Translations under genes and position numbers: made by a program
Source of the DNA: an uncultured Alistipes sp.
GTDB taxonomy: Bacteria; Bacteroidota; Bacteroidia; Bacteroidales; Rikenellaceae
Length of the DNA: 64,000 nucleotides
NCBI GenBank assembly: GCA_910587675.1
Contig: CAJUMU010000008.1
Coordinates: 14,278 to 78,277, forward strand
Reading direction: 5' to 3'
Notes under the pieces: model-generated
Told to the model about the DNA's origin: nothing
The model's input: only the letters and a program-made list of their open reading frames with translations
Databases searched by the model: none
In this document: positions 44,699 through 53,551 of the stretch, piece after piece
Layout of the letters: the number at the start of each line of letters is the position of its first letter
How positions within the stretch are numbered: the stretch's first letter is position 1

Positions 44699-45406
44699 CT
44701 ACCTCCCGCGCGATCCCGTCGAACGGCTGCCCGACGAATTCGACCCGCTCTTGTCGACGTCTTTTTGTCGGTTGCCGCCGTTGTCGGTCGAACGTGTCGG
44801 CGTCGCGCCCTTTTTCGAACCTCCGCCGTTGTCGACCCGCCCGTTTCGGTTCGGACGCGAATTGCGGTCGTCGGTGCGGTAACCCTTGCCCGTATCGTTG
44901 TTGCGCGAGTTGCGGATATCGTTGCGCGCGGGACGTTGGTCGCGGCGCTGCGGCGGGTTGTCGTGACGATAGGGCGTGCGGTGAGGTTTGCGGGGATCGG
45001 GATTGCGACGGTAGTCGGGGGCGTCGCGCCGTACGGGCTGGGTATGTATGCCGCGATACTTACGGTAGATGTTCTTGTGGCGGCGGTTGTGAAGCCACGG
45101 GTCGCGCACGTCGATCACTACCTTATAGAATTTGTAGAGGTCGCGCGGATAGCCTGCGGGGAGCTGTCGGACCGCGATCCATCGTCCGCGGTTGTAGTAG
45201 TGGAACAGCGCGCGGTCGACGTCGTAATAGAAGTTGAAATCGGGGAAATAGTAATAGGGAGCGTAATCGTATCCCGCGGGGCCCCAAGGCGGTTGCGCCG
45301 AGATGTTGACCGAAGCGGTGACCGCCACGCCGCGGTCGGGATAGAGCGCGACCCCGCACGATACGCAGATGAAAGTCGCCGAAAGGATGATGGCCAATCT
45401 TTTCAT
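44699..45406 (-). CDS. Arg/Asn-rich putative lipoprotein
   Basis: ATG 45406 gives 235 residues. The start has a lipoprotein signal: LAIILSATFICVSCG, with the lipobox Cys near residue 18. Residues about 40-110 are aromatic-rich (YDYAPYYYFPDFNFYYDVDRALFHYYNRGRW is seen as several Tyr/Phe blocks). The C-terminal 100 residues are low complexity, rich in Arg, Asn, Asp and Gly. This resembles Bacteroidales proteins of unknown function with a short folded domain and a disordered basic tail. It might bind acidic polymers at the envelope, which is inference only. Confidence 0.65.
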   Translation of the reverse strand: MKRLAIILSATFICVSCGVALYPDRGVAVTASVNISAQPPWGPAGYDYAPYYYFPDFNFYYDVDRALFHYYNRGRWIAVRQLPAGYPRDLYKFYKVVIDVRDPWLHNRRHKNIYRKYRGIHTQPVRRDAPDYRRNPDPRKPHRTPYRHDNPPQRRDQRPARNDIRNSRNNDTGKGYRTDDRNSRPNRNGRVDNGGGSKKGATPTRSTDNGGNRQKDVDKSGSNSSGSRSTGSRGR

Positions 45407-45511
45407 GGTAGGTGTGTTTTGTGTGTTTAACGTCATCGCGGGTGCAGCCTGCGGAGCGCGCAACGATGCGAATGCCGTTGCGGGCTTCCGCGCGCCGAGG
45501 CTGCGGCCCGC

Positions 45512-45536
45512 GCGGCTCACAAGGAGCCGCATTTTT
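45512..45536 (+). other. Hairpin in the gap after ddl
   Basis: GCGGCTC (45512-45518) pairs with GAGCCGC (45524-45530), followed by ATTTTT on the plus strand. It lies between the ddl stop and the lipoprotein gene, and no plus-strand gene precedes it. Confidence 0.5.
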
Positions 45537-45553
45537 CGACCTGTCCCCGTTAT

Positions 45554-46786
45554 CTATATCTTCCCGCCCGACTTGGACCCGAGCTTGGCGCCCTTGGCTC
45601 CCGAGATCGTGTAGTTGAATATGTTCTCCTTGTAGCTCGTGGTCTTGAACGACGAGTCGCGTTTGCGGCGGAAGGCTATGTCGATCAGACGTTCGGTAAG
45701 TTCGGTGAACGACACTCCAGTTGCCTCCCATAAGTAGAACGACAACGACCCGGGAATAGTATTTATCTCGTTGACATAAATGTTGTCGGTCGCCTCGTCG
45801 ATCATGAAGTCGATGCGGGCCACGCCGTCGCACCCCAGCGTCTTGAAGGTCTCCACGGCCGTCGTGCGGATGAAGTCGGTCGCCGCGTCGGGCAGGCATG
45901 CGGGGATCTCCCTCACCGTCGAGCGCATTCCCTGCGACTGTTTCACGCCGCAGCCCGTCTTTCCGCTTTTGCCGCCGCCGAGATATTTATCGGCATAGCT
46001 CAGTATCTCGCCGCTTCGTACGGGCGCCTCGCACACCGAAGCCTCGCACTCGTAATAATCGCCCAATACGGAGCAGTTTATCTCCTTGAGCCGCTCGACC
46101 AGACGTTCCACGATTATGCGCTTCGAATAGCTCACGGCGTTCTCCACGGCCTCGGTCAGCTGCTCGCGGTCGTGCACGGCCGTGATGCCCACGCTCGATC
46201 CCGAGTCGGCGGGTTTTACGATCATCGGGTATTGCAATGTTCGTTCCACACGCCCGACGACCTCTTCGCGGCGGTCGAACCACTCCTTGTCCGAGAACCA
46301 CGCGTACTCCACCACGGGGATGCCGCTCTGCGCGAGGATCATCTTCATCGTGATCTTGTCCATTCCGTTGGCCGAGGCCAGCACGTTGCAACCCGCATAG
46401 GGTATGCCCGTCATCTCGACCGCTCCCTGAAACGATCCGTCCTCGCAGTTGGTGCCGTGCAGGGCAGGCAGAATGACATCCAGCGTCGCCGCCACGTCGC
46501 TGCCGAACAGAGGTTTTCGGACCTTGTACAGACGATTGTCGCCGTATACGGGACGCAGATACACCTCGTCGCACGAGGCATAGAGGCGATTCATATCCTT
46601 GTAGTTGTCGCTGCGCATAAGGGCTTGGCCCGTGTACCAGCGGCCCTGCTTCGATATGTAGATGGGCGTTATGTCGTATTTGTCGGTGTCGATGGCGGCC
46701 ATCGCCTGCTGTGCCGTTATGACCGATATTTCGTTCTCGACCGAACGGCCGCCGAAAATTACTCCTACGTTGATCTTGCTTTTCAT
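45554..46786 (-). CDS. ddl: D-alanine--D-alanine ligase family protein (long form)
   Basis: A 410-residue ATP-grasp ligase, longer than the usual 300-360. The motifs are clear: GGRSVENEISVITA (about 12-25), LPALHGTNCEDGSFQG (where most enzymes read HGxxGEDG), KPADSGSSVGIT, and YVNEINTIPGSLSFYLWEATG (metal and D-Ala site). There is an extra stretch LGGGKSGKTGCGVKQSQG in the middle and a basic C-terminal tail. It joins two D-amino or hydroxy acids for cell-wall precursors; the second substrate is not certain. It is the last gene of a hydrolase/MurF-like/Ddl operon, 60 bp after the MurF-like gene. Confidence 0.9.
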   Translation of the reverse strand: MKSKINVGVIFGGRSVENEISVITAQQAMAAIDTDKYDITPIYISKQGRWYTGQALMRSDNYKDMNRLYASCDEVYLRPVYGDNRLYKVRKPLFGSDVAATLDVILPALHGTNCEDGSFQGAVEMTGIPYAGCNVLASANGMDKITMKMILAQSGIPVVEYAWFSDKEWFDRREEVVGRVERTLQYPMIVKPADSGSSVGITAVHDREQLTEAVENAVSYSKRIIVERLVERLKEINCSVLGDYYECEASVCEAPVRSGEILSYADKYLGGGKSGKTGCGVKQSQGMRSTVREIPACLPDAATDFIRTTAVETFKTLGCDGVARIDFMIDEATDNIYVNEINTIPGSLSFYLWEATGVSFTELTERLIDIAFRRKRDSSFKTTSYKENIFNYTISGAKGAKLGSKSGGKI

Positions 46787-46846
46787 CGGTATGTTGCTTT
46801 TAATTACCTTTCATTATCTGTTTTGGGACGGTTGCGCGACGCGTCT

Positions 46847-48409
46847 CTATTTGAACGAGTCGGGCAGGTCGTTTTCGTAAAGCACCGTGTCGCCCGCCCG
46901 CAACAGGTCGGCGAGGTAGCTCGAAGCCTCGGCGAACGAGGCGACCTTGCGGATCTTATCGTCGGGGAAAGCCTTGTCGGCGAGCCCATCGGCGATGGCG
47001 TCGCGGTTGGTGAGGTTGACGATTACCACCATATCGCACGCTTGGGCTATGTCGCGGCCCAATTCGCGGTTGAGCTCGTACTGCCGCGCGCCCAACTCGA
47101 CGAATCCGGGCGTGATGACTATGCGGCGGCCGCCGTCGGTGCGGAACTCGCGCAACACCTCCAACGCCATCTTGGCCCCCGCCGGGTTCGAGTTGTAGGC
47201 GTCGTCGATTATGGCGATGCCGCCCGCCGTGCGCTTCACGCTCAGGCGGTGTTCGATCTGCTCGATTTGGCGCACGGCGCGCTTCTGCATCGCCTCGCTC
47301 ACGCCGAGACGGTCGGCGACGGCTATCGCGGCGAGCAGATTGAGTATGTTACCGCGGCCCGCGAGACGGGTGGCGTAGTGCGTGCGCGTTTGGTCGCCGC
47401 GCGCTATGTCGAACGTGGTCTCGACGGGCGAGTATGCTATGTTCACGGCGCGGTAGTCGGCCGCGGCGTTGTCCACGGCGTAGCTTGCGACGGGGCAGCG
47501 GTATGTCGCCGCATTGGCCGCTATGGGCGCCGAGTCGAGATTCACGACTCCGAACCCGTCGGCGGGCAGCGAGTCGATCAGCTCGAACTTGGTGCGCAGG
47601 ATGTTCTCCACCGTGCGGAACGTTTCGAGGTGCATTTCGCCCACGGCGGTCACTATGCCGATCGAGGGACGTACCAGATCGCATATCTCGCGTATGTCGC
47701 CGCTCTGCTTGGCGCCCATCTCGACGATGAAGACTCGGTGGTGGGGCTTGAGATGTTCGCGTACCGTGCGTATGACGCCGAGCGTGGTGTTGAAGTTGCC
47801 CGGGGTCATGAGGACGTCGTATTTCTCGGAGAGTATGCGGTAGAGATAGTGTTTGGTCGATGTCTTGCCGAAACTGCCCGTGACGCCTATGACGATCAGG
47901 TCGGGCATCGAGCGCAGGATGCGCCGCGCGTCGTTGTAGTACCAGCGCGCCACGACGGCCTCCACGGGGCGGTTGAGCAGATTCGCCGCCGACATTACTA
48001 TCGGGAATACCAGCAGTCCCAAAGCCGTCGCGGGCATGTATCGCGGAGCGAATGCGAGCGCGGCCGCTATGGCGGCCGCGGTGAGCAGGGCCGCGGTGAT
48101 AAAGAGTCTGCGCACGCGCATGGTGTAGACTATGGGCAGCTTGTAGACGGTGCGCAGCTCCTGCCATGCGAGGAAGAGCATGACGGGAACTATGCAGCTG
48201 TACCCTGTTCGCGCCACGAACGGCAGCAGGCTCGCCGCAGCCAGAGCGGCTGTGACGGCCGTGCGCACCCAATCGTTGCCTCGGCGGTACCAGCGGGCGT
48301 AACGCGACATGCGGTAGGAGTTCTGTTGGAACATCTGCGTGTCGTACCGCACCGCGGCGAACCACAACGGCGCATAGCAGACGAGGAATATGACGGTTAT
48401 CGCATTCAT
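46847..48409 (-). CDS. Membrane-anchored MurF-like Mur ligase
   Basis: A 520-residue protein. The first 150 residues contain about four to five membrane helices, absent from ordinary MurF. The Mur ligase core follows: GVTGSFGKTSTKHYLYRIL (about 175-193, ATP loop), TPGNFNTTLGV, VEMGAKQSGDI, and the C-terminal domain with IDDAYNSNPAGAKMALEVL. The motifs resemble MurF, which adds D-Ala-D-Ala to the UDP-MurNAc tripeptide. Together with the long Ddl and an alpha/beta hydrolase in one operon it forms a separate cassette, perhaps for alternative or lipid-stage stem-peptide changes. A standard MurF is presumably elsewhere in the genome. Confidence 0.85.
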   Translation of the reverse strand: MNAITVIFLVCYAPLWFAAVRYDTQMFQQNSYRMSRYARWYRRGNDWVRTAVTAALAAASLLPFVARTGYSCIVPVMLFLAWQELRTVYKLPIVYTMRVRRLFITAALLTAAAIAAALAFAPRYMPATALGLLVFPIVMSAANLLNRPVEAVVARWYYNDARRILRSMPDLIVIGVTGSFGKTSTKHYLYRILSEKYDVLMTPGNFNTTLGVIRTVREHLKPHHRVFIVEMGAKQSGDIREICDLVRPSIGIVTAVGEMHLETFRTVENILRTKFELIDSLPADGFGVVNLDSAPIAANAATYRCPVASYAVDNAAADYRAVNIAYSPVETTFDIARGDQTRTHYATRLAGRGNILNLLAAIAVADRLGVSEAMQKRAVRQIEQIEHRLSVKRTAGGIAIIDDAYNSNPAGAKMALEVLREFRTDGGRRIVITPGFVELGARQYELNRELGRDIAQACDMVVIVNLTNRDAIADGLADKAFPDDKIRKVASFAEASSYLADLLRAGDTVLYENDLPDSFK

Positions 48410-49191
48410 GCCTTATTGTTTTTTTTCGCTTCGGGGGCGAGGAAACTCTCCATGACGCCGATGAACAGCCCTCGGTTTTCGAGGAACGAGAAGTGTCCCG
48501 CGCCTTTCACCGCGACCAGTCCCGCGTCGGGTATGAGCCGCTCCATTTTCTTCGCGTCGGCCAGAGGCGTGGCGGTGTCGTTCTCGCCCCAAAAAAGCAG
48601 CGTCGGCGCCTTTATGCTCGGCATCGCGCGGCAAAGATCCTCGTTCACGCACTTCGAGAGTATGGCCCGCATGCGTGGCGAGGCGTTGTTGTAGTCCGAC
48701 GATCCCGATTTCGAACGGTAGCGGTCGATGATGCGTTCGGCCCGCGCGCGACCCGCGACGAAAGGCAGCAACCGTTTTATGAGTTTGTAGGTGTATACCT
48801 TGCGGTAGTATGCGAACGACCGTTTGGGTTTCACTCCCGCCGCGTCGACCAATATCGCTTTGCAAGTAGCGTTGCGCGAGGCGAAGAGTATCGATACCCG
48901 TCCGCCGAACGAGTGGCCGACCAGTATCGGGCGTTCTATGCCTTCGTGCCGAGCCACGGCCTCCACCGAGCGGGTATACTCCTCGACGCCCCACGTGTCG
49001 CGTGGCTCCTCGCTGCGGCCGAATCCCGCCAGATCGAACGTCAGCACGCGGAACCGCTCGGTCAGCCACGGCTGCGCGAAGTCGAAGATCGAGCCGTCGC
49101 AGCCCCAGCCGTGCAGCAGAAAGAGGGGCAGGCCCTCGCCGCAGTCGGTGTAACGCAACGTTATGCCGTCGTATGTGAAATTCTTTTCCAT
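48406..49191 (-). CDS. Alpha/beta hydrolase
   Basis: ATG 49191 gives 261 residues. Blocks of the fold are: oxyanion LFLLHGWGCDGSIFDF (about 18-33), nucleophile elbow VGHSFGGR with Ser (about 89-96), LLFWGENDTATPLADA with the Asp, and KGAGHFSFLE with the His. No signal peptide, so cytoplasmic. Its stop overlaps the MurF-like start (ATGA), so they are coupled. The -7 box TATTTTTG (49207-49200) lies only about 9 bp before the ATG, so the mRNA may be nearly leaderless, or the start may be misplaced. Possible role: hydrolysis of an ester or amide linked to the Ddl/MurF products, which is inference. Confidence 0.85.
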   Translation of the reverse strand: MEKNFTYDGITLRYTDCGEGLPLFLLHGWGCDGSIFDFAQPWLTERFRVLTFDLAGFGRSEEPRDTWGVEEYTRSVEAVARHEGIERPILVGHSFGGRVSILFASRNATCKAILVDAAGVKPKRSFAYYRKVYTYKLIKRLLPFVAGRARAERIIDRYRSKSGSSDYNNASPRMRAILSKCVNEDLCRAMPSIKAPTLLFWGENDTATPLADAKKMERLIPDAGLVAVKGAGHFSFLENRGLFIGVMESFLAPEAKKNNKA

Positions 49192-49270
49192 AGCTTTTGC
49201 AAAAATAGCTAATTTTTTCGCATATACCACCCATCGGACGCAAATTCGAGGCAAAGCCACGCAATGTGTC

Positions 49271-49359
49271 GGGCGGCAGCCCGCAAAGACTGCCGCCCGC
49301 ATGGTTCGCAGAGCCGCGACGCCTCGGAATTCGGCCTCGGCGACTCGTGCGATTCCGAG
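49271..49359. other. Two hairpins between hydrolase and pth
   Basis: GGGCGGCAG (49271-49279) pairs with CTGCCGCCC (49290-49298). CTCGGAAT (49323-49330) pairs with ATTCCGAG (49352-49359), the latter directly after the pth stop, without a T tract. Confidence 0.5.
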
Positions 49360-49923
49360 CTATTTCTTGTTGAAGACGTTCATCGTGAGATCGGGGCCCG
49401 CGGTGGCGAACGACAGTATGGCGTCGCCGAAGATCTTCAGCCTCTCGGGCATGGCGGCGCGTTCGTCGGCCGACCACTCTCCGAGCACGTAATCTATCTG
49501 CATGCCGCGCGGAAAATCGCCGCCGATACCGAAACGCATGCGCGCCCAATCCTCGCGTCCCAGCAGCTCCGCGATGTTCTTCAGGCCGTTGTGACCGCCC
49601 GCGCTGCCCTTCTTGCGCATGCGCAGGGCGCCGAACGGCAACGCTATGTCGTCGGACACCACCAGCAGGTTTTCTATCGGGATCTTCTCCTGCTCCATCC
49701 AGTAGCGGACCGCCTTGCCCGACAGATTCATGTAGGTGGAGGGCTTGAGCAGAATGACGGTGCGCCCCTTGTGGCGCAGCGTGGCGACCGCTCCGTAACG
49801 GTCGGCCTTAAAAGAGACGTTGGATGCCTCGGCTAAGGCATCCAACACTCTGAATCCTATGTTGTGACGGGTATCGGCATATTCGGCGCCGATGTTACCC
49901 AGTCCGGCAACGAGGTATTTCAT
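49360..49923 (-). CDS. pth: Peptidyl-tRNA hydrolase
   Basis: A 187-residue enzyme of normal length that releases peptides from peptidyl-tRNA. Catalytic His lies in ADTRHNIGF (about 16-24); the Asn and Asp positions lie in [10 protein letters not shown] and [20 protein letters not shown] marks the tRNA-binding loop. It follows rplY by 20 bp, a common pairing (rplY-pth). Confidence 0.98.
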   Translation of the reverse strand: MKYLVAGLGNIGAEYADTRHNIGFRVLDALAEASNVSFKADRYGAVATLRHKGRTVILLKPSTYMNLSGKAVRYWMEQEKIPIENLLVVSDDIALPFGALRMRKKGSAGGHNGLKNIAELLGREDWARMRFGIGGDFPRGMQIDYVLGEWSADERAAMPERLKIFGDAILSFATAGPDLTMNVFNKK

Positions 49924-49943
49924 TCCAATACGGTTTTACGCCA

Positions 49944-50504
49944 CTACTGCTGAGCGCGCGAAGCACGTGTTACGCGAACGGCGCAAACGGCGGTGGTCGC
50001 GGGAGTTACGAAGGTTACATTCTCCTGCTTCAGGTCGCCCACGAAGATGGTCTGACCCACCTGCAACGGAGTCACGTCTACCACGATCTCGTCGGGGAGC
50101 TGGTCCACCATAGCCTTCACCATGAGCTTGCGCGCCGACAGAGCCAGCTTACCGCCGATCTTGACGCCCTCGGCGGTACCCGACAGACGAACGGGAATCG
50201 AAATTGCGACGGGCTTGCCCTCCTGCACGCGATAGAAATCGATATGGAGAATCTGCTCGCGAACGGGGTGGAACTGCACCTCGCGCATAACGGCTTTCTC
50301 GATCTTGCCGTCGAAGTTCAACTCGACGATGTAAGAGTTGGGGGTGTAGATCAGGGGCTTGATCTCCTTGGCGTCGACGGTGAACGCGATCTCCTCGCTG
50401 CCGCCATAGATTACACACGGGATCAGACCCTCGCGACGAAAGGCCTTGGCAGCCTTCTTGCCGAACTCGGCACGCTTAACTGCTTTTACTTCAAGAGTTT
50501 TCAT
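49944..50504 (-). CDS. rplY: Ribosomal protein bL25 (CTC/TL5 form)
   Basis: A 186-residue protein with the N-terminal 5S-rRNA-binding bL25 domain (FGKKAAKAFRREGLIPCVIYGG, about 13-34) and the extra C-terminal beta domain of the TL5/CTC type (EIVVDVTPLQVGQTIFVGDL). It ends in a short Ala/Arg tail. It is the first gene of rplY-pth. A -7 box TATCTTTG lies at 50614-50607. Confidence 0.97.
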   Translation of the reverse strand: MKTLEVKAVKRAEFGKKAAKAFRREGLIPCVIYGGSEEIAFTVDAKEIKPLIYTPNSYIVELNFDGKIEKAVMREVQFHPVREQILHIDFYRVQEGKPVAISIPVRLSGTAEGVKIGGKLALSARKLMVKAMVDQLPDEIVVDVTPLQVGQTIFVGDLKQENVTFVTPATTAVCAVRVTRASRAQQ

Positions 50505-50805
50505 TTTGAATAATAATTTTTGTTACTGCGGCATTACTCAAGAGGCCCTCGCCCGCCGAACGCATCGGCCGAGGCGTTGCCGCTCCCATTATGCCTGAAT
50601 CGGCTGCAAAGATAACGTTCGATTGTTTATAAATCAAATTTTTCGGCAAGTTTCCCTCTGCCGCGAGGCGCCGTCGCCTGACGGCAAACGCATAAAGTTT
50701 CGGATCAAAATTACGACGTTGCGAAAAATAATTCCTATATTTGTCCTCTACTAACCCGCCGCCACGGTCCGTTTGCGCGCCGAGCGACCCTAAATTTACC
50801 GTACT
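50505..50805. promoter_or_regulatory. Divergent control region between rplY and WbsX-like gene
   Basis: About 300 bp without a gene. It holds a minus-strand -7 box TATCTTTG (50614-50607) for rplY-pth and a plus-strand TATATTTG (50736-50743) for the WbsX-like gene. No repeat or RNA gene was seen. Confidence 0.5.
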
Positions 50806-51984
50806 ATGAGGCTTTTCGCCGTTATTTGCGCATTGGCTCTTTGCCTCTCTTGCGCCGACCGCGATCGGTCGGAAAGCGATCGAAAAAATTCCGATTACCA
50901 TGTTGCGGCCTACATCTGGCCGTCGTGCCACGACGATCCCGTGGGTCGCGAGGTCCTGTGGAGCGAGGGACACGGCGAGTGGGAGATCATCAAGCGCGGA
51001 ACGCCGCGTTTCGACGGCCACTACCAGCCGCGCCGCCCTATGTGGGGCTATGAGCACGACGACGATCCCGAGGTGATGGAGCGTTGGATCGACGCGGCCG
51101 CCGACCACGGAGTGAACGTATTCGTGTTCGACTGGTATTGGTACGACGGCGGACCGTTTCTGGAGGGTTGCCTCAACGACGGTTTCCTCAAGGCCCGCAA
51201 CCGCGATCGCATGCAATTCTATGTCATGTGGGCCAACCACACCGTGAAGCGCAACTACTGGAACTGCCACCGTTACGGCGACGACGAGTCGGTGCTGTGG
51301 AGCGGCTCCGTCGACGAGGTGAATTTCCGCAAGGTGGTCGACCGCGTGATAGGACGATACTTCTCGGAGCCGAATTACTTCAAGATCGACGGCCGCCCCG
51401 TCTTCTCGGTATTTTCGCTCGACGAGCTGATCGCGTCGTTCGACGGCGACTTGGAGCGGGCTCGCAAGGGGATGGAGTATTTCCGCGAGAAGACGCGTGA
51501 GGCGGGTTTCCCCGATCTCTGTCTGCAAATCATGACCTTCGGCGCCGACGCCGCCACGGCCGAGCGGGCCAAGGCGATAGGCGTCGACTGCACCACGCAG
51601 TACGGTTGGGCTACCACGCGCCGCGAGGATTATCTGCAGTGGGCCGCCGAGGGAACGGAAGCGACCGAGGCGATGGCCGATGCGTTCGGCGTGCCTCACT
51701 TCCCGTCGGTGTCTGTCGGCTGGGACGACACTCCGCGTTTCCCCGCCAAGGGCAAGGCCGACGTGGTGCACCACAACGTCACTCCGCAAGCCTTCGCCGC
51801 CGCATTGCAGCGCGCCAAGGAGTATTGCGACGCGCGTCCCGATCAGCCGAAAATCATTACGATATACGCTTTCAACGAGTGGGTCGAGGGGGCTTATCTG
51901 CTGCCCGACATGCGTTACGGCTTCGGATATCTGGAGGCTGTTCGCGATGTGCTGGACGGCAAATACGATCGCTACAAGGAATAA
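50806..51984 (+). CDS. WbsX-like (GH99-type) glycan-active lipoprotein
   Basis: A 392-residue protein with a lipoprotein signal (FAVICALALCLSCAD, lipobox Cys near 17). The body matches the WbsX family, a TIM barrel related to GH99: HVAAYIWPS opening, NVFVFDWYWYDGGPFLEG (about 103-120), FYVMWANH, and IIAYAFNEW-type end ITIYAFNEWVEGAYL (about 352-366) with the conserved Glu. Family members act on or build glycans, including endomannosidase-like roles. The gene is followed after 22 bp by a GlpT-type transporter and probably shares its transcript, so the pair may release and import a phosphorylated or simple glycan product. Confidence 0.82.
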   Translation: MRLFAVICALALCLSCADRDRSESDRKNSDYHVAAYIWPSCHDDPVGREVLWSEGHGEWEIIKRGTPRFDGHYQPRRPMWGYEHDDDPEVMERWIDAAADHGVNVFVFDWYWYDGGPFLEGCLNDGFLKARNRDRMQFYVMWANHTVKRNYWNCHRYGDDESVLWSGSVDEVNFRKVVDRVIGRYFSEPNYFKIDGRPVFSVFSLDELIASFDGDLERARKGMEYFREKTREAGFPDLCLQIMTFGADAATAERAKAIGVDCTTQYGWATTRREDYLQWAAEGTEATEAMADAFGVPHFPSVSVGWDDTPRFPAKGKADVVHHNVTPQAFAAALQRAKEYCDARPDQPKIITIYAFNEWVEGAYLLPDMRYGFGYLEAVRDVLDGKYDRYKE

Positions 51985-52006
51985 TCTTTAAACTCAATAT
52001 CAGGAA

Positions 52007-53470
52007 ATGACACCCGAACAAGCCAAAAAATTCAAGTATTGGCAATACCGCACCATCATCGCCACGATGATCGGTTACGCGCTCTTCTATTTCGTGCGCA
52101 AGAACTTCTCGTTCGCCATCCCGGGCCTTGCGGCCGAGTACGGCATCTCGAACACGAGCTTCGGTCTCATAATGACCGTCATAGGTCTCATTTACGGTCT
52201 GTCGCGCTTCGTGAACGGATTCATCGCCGACCGCATGAACGGCCGCTGGCACATGTCCGTCGGACTGCTGCTGTGCGTGCTGGCAAGCGTGGCGTTCGGC
52301 TTCAGCCCGCAGATTCTCGGAATCAGGCTCGGCGTCGCGCCCCATGCTCTGGTGGTGCTGTTCGGCGTCCTGCTGGTGCTCAACAACATCTTTCAGGGCA
52401 GCGGATTCCCTCCGTGCGCCCGATTGCTGACCCACTGGATTCCGCCCACCGAGCTGGCCACCAAGATGTCGGTGTGGAACACCTCGCACTCGATAGGCGC
52501 CAGCCTGCTCGCCATCCTCTGCGGATACATAATGGGCACGATGGGCCGCGACATGTCGGCCGACCAGCCCACGCTCACCGCGATACGCGACAATCTGTTG
52601 CGTCTCAACCCCTCGTTGGCCGACGATTCGGTGAAGCTCGACCTTATGGTGGAGTCGGCCGCTTCGCACGTAGGGGCATGGCAGTGGTGCTTCTGGATCC
52701 CCGCGATCTTCGCCCTCATAGGCGCCGTGGGACTCTTCGTGTTCCTGCGCGACACGCCCAAGTCGGTCGGACTGCCCGAGCTGGCGGGCACGCATACCAA
52801 GGTCGAGGATCAAAACGATCCTGCCGCCTACAAGGCTTTCCTGCGCGAAAAGGTGTTCCGCAATCCGTTGATATGGATCTTGGCCGTCGCCAACTTCTTC
52901 GTCTACATCGTTCGCTTCGCCGTGCTCGACTGGGGCCCGAAGTTCCTTCAGGAGGCGCGCGGACTCTCGTCGGCCGACGCGGGATGGACCGTGGCCGTGT
53001 TCGAGATATTCGGCATCATCGGCATGCTCGCGGCGGGATGGGCCACCGACCGCTGGTTCAAGGGACGCGCGCATCGTACGTGCGTGTTCTGCATGTTGGG
53101 CGCTGCGGCGTTCATGGCCATATTCTATGTGTTGCCCGTTTCGATTCCCATGCCTCTGTTGGTGTGCGTGCTGGCTATGGCGGGATTCTTCATTTACGGC
53201 CCGCAGGCTCTTATCGGCATCGCCGCGGCGAATCAGGCGACAAAGAGCGCGGCTGCCACGGCCAACGGCCTTACGGGCATCTTCGGTTATGCGAGCGTGT
53301 TCGTGTCGGGACTCGGCGTGGGCGCGATGGTCGACTGGATCAACCGCATCGACCCGGGGCAGGGTTGGAATTACGTGTTCCTGCTCATGATAGCCATGGC
53401 GATCGTCGGCATGGGCGTCTTCATGCTTATGTGGCGCGCGAAAGCCACGGGTTACGACGAGCAGGAGTAA
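52007..53470 (+). CDS. Organophosphate:phosphate antiporter-type MFS transporter (GlpT/UhpC-like)
   Basis: A 487-residue inner-membrane protein with 12 predicted helices. The N-terminus has KYWQYRTIIATMIGYALFYFVRKNFSFAIPGL, seen as the R-T and R-K positions typical of GlpT/UhpT/UhpC. The loop LIYGLSRFVNGFIADRMNGR follows. A long central loop lies between helices 6 and 7 (about 185-285). Family members exchange sugar phosphates or glycerol-3-phosphate for phosphate. It is placed after the WbsX-like glycan lipoprotein and ends at a clear terminator. Confidence 0.88.
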   Translation: MTPEQAKKFKYWQYRTIIATMIGYALFYFVRKNFSFAIPGLAAEYGISNTSFGLIMTVIGLIYGLSRFVNGFIADRMNGRWHMSVGLLLCVLASVAFGFSPQILGIRLGVAPHALVVLFGVLLVLNNIFQGSGFPPCARLLTHWIPPTELATKMSVWNTSHSIGASLLAILCGYIMGTMGRDMSADQPTLTAIRDNLLRLNPSLADDSVKLDLMVESAASHVGAWQWCFWIPAIFALIGAVGLFVFLRDTPKSVGLPELAGTHTKVEDQNDPAAYKAFLREKVFRNPLIWILAVANFFVYIVRFAVLDWGPKFLQEARGLSSADAGWTVAVFEIFGIIGMLAAGWATDRWFKGRAHRTCVFCMLGAAAFMAIFYVLPVSIPMPLLVCVLAMAGFFIYGPQALIGIAAANQATKSAAATANGLTGIFGYASVFVSGLGVGAMVDWINRIDPGQGWNYVFLLMIAMAIVGMGVFMLMWRAKATGYDEQE

Positions 53471-53488
53471 CGCGTTGTCGTTTTGCGA

Positions 53489-53525
53489 TAAAAGCCGCCC
53501 GTATCTGCGAGCGGCTTTTTTATTT
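53489..53525 (+). terminator. Terminator after MFS transporter
   Basis: AAAGCCGC (53491-53498) pairs with GCGGCTTT (53511-53518), flanked by A residues on the left and T residues on the right. Confidence 0.85.
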
Positions 53526-53551
53526 AACTATAAGGTGGTTTGCGGTCCTGC

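Noticed and set aside
51872..53074. Long minus-strand open frame of 400 codons opposite the MFS gene
   Set aside because: It is antisense to a clear transporter and has the Arg/His/Gly-rich composition typical of shadow frames in GC-rich DNA. Many other long frames (for example 14720-15844, 19533-21320, 21963-24140, 46172-48694) were dropped for the same reason.
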